Positions 63,293 through 64,000 of a DNA stretch of 64,000 nucleotides are shown here, one piece after another (within the stretch, counting starts at the first letter, position 1; each line of letters starts with the position of its first letter). A program made the position numbers and the translations under genes. The stretch lies in assembly GCA_947179485.1 (NCBI GenBank), contig OX359247.1:4865060-4929059 (forward strand), given 5' to 3'. Origin of the DNA: Allacma fusca. Lineage: Eukaryota > Arthropoda > Collembola > Symphypleona > Sminthuridae. Under the pieces are notes generated by a model. That model did no database searches, had not been told where the DNA came from, and saw nothing but the letters and a program-made list of their open reading frames with translations.

Positions 63293-64000
63293 TAAGGTAT
63301 TATAGATGCAGCTATCTGAGAGACATTTAGGTGTAGTATTGAATAGAACATGAATATGTATTCCCATGCATATGCGTGGAGATACACAGCCACTTATAAA
63401 TTTCCATTAATATTTTGTATTATTGAAATACCGCAGTACTTTTTAGAGCCACAAAACTGGGTATTGAAACAATGAATGACAAAAAGTATACGCTCCTTGG
63501 TGGATGTTAACTCGTGTCCATGGTGTAGCGTAAGAGTGCAAAAGAGCAACATCGCTTGGCACTCTGTACGCTATGCCACGCCATCACTTCTTGGAAGGGG
63601 TAGAATTATTCGAAGCTATATTCCACTCACTAAAACTTTGTGCCTGATTTGCGCGAAATTCGAAGCCCACACAGGCTTAATACGCACACCATTGGAAAGC
63701 TGTTACAATGGCTTTCCATACATGTGCACATGTTAATATGTGCCAATCGGTCTCCGGCAGGAGAATGGGTCCATTGCGAGTCCTGGAACCCTTTCGAAGA
63801 GACAGACATGAATGCTAAAAATATTAACATTAAACCCACTCATAAATGTGTGAAACTATATTCCATTCTTGGTCTTTTCTATGGCTTCACAGTTTTGCAT
63901 GCAATGCCGGACTAAGCTAACCAACAAAGTAAATCGCGTTTCTTTTTTAGTTGCCGCGATTGTACATAGATTAGGATTTGTTTTGCTGTATGAGTTCTTA
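63293..64000. other. Window end, nothing recognised
   Basis: Overlapping open frames on both strands (63476-63736, 63630-63839, 63640-63915) give no family signature. The stretch is less AT-rich than its surroundings and might be part of a repeat or an exon of a gene continuing to the right. Confidence 0.3.

Overview
This is a 64-kb piece of an AT-rich eukaryotic, almost certainly arthropod, genome. The evidence is spliced genes with short GT-AG introns, insect-type carboxylesterases, seven-transmembrane chemoreceptor-like genes, and BEL/Pao, hAT, Tc1/mariner, Tnp2/DUF4806 and non-LTR elements. The chemoreceptor pair and the very short introns (down to 36 bp) would suit a springtail or another basal hexapod, but that is inference only.

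Layout. 1-0.9 kb: the 3' end of an unknown coding region and a small signal-peptide/one-TM protein. 4.1-7.2 kb (-): a complete ten-exon carboxylesterase gene (621 codons, Ser-Glu-His triad present). Its block (about 4.06-11.46 kb) is duplicated at about 25.86-32.56 kb, where the esterase copy is broken by a 2-nt deletion and a splice-junction stop. An orphan esterase exon 1, also frameshifted, lies on the + strand at 37.1 kb. 40.9-45.7 kb: a Tnp2/DUF4806 DNA transposon bounded by inverted repeats. Its transposase carries an in-frame stop and a frameshift; its second gene looks intact. 45.86-48.78 kb: two convergent three-exon chemoreceptor-like genes with identical intron phases. 50.39-56.37 kb: a full-length BEL/Pao retrotransposon with identical LTRs and an uninterrupted 1712-codon ORF. 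60.7-62.4 kb: a decayed LINE.

The rest is dominated by non-coding elements. Fourteen can be delimited to the base by inverted ends plus 8-bp target duplications, the hallmark of hAT-type insertion. They include a decayed BED-finger hAT transposase copy, a ZMYM1-like deletion derivative and about a dozen MITEs. Most MITE interiors are built from one short word repeated in both orientations (for example TCAAGT, GTTCCG, GTCCCG, GGTCTGGTC, GGTTTAAACC), a different word in each family. Several families share an AGAGC-type terminus. Because the esterase block is duplicated, some insertions have a paralogous empty site in the same window, so insertion order can be read directly.

The host genes that look functional are few: one esterase (probably detoxification or lipid/ester metabolism), two chemoreceptor-like proteins and possibly the small membrane protein at 492-911. 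No tRNA or rRNA gene, CRISPR array or operon was recognised.
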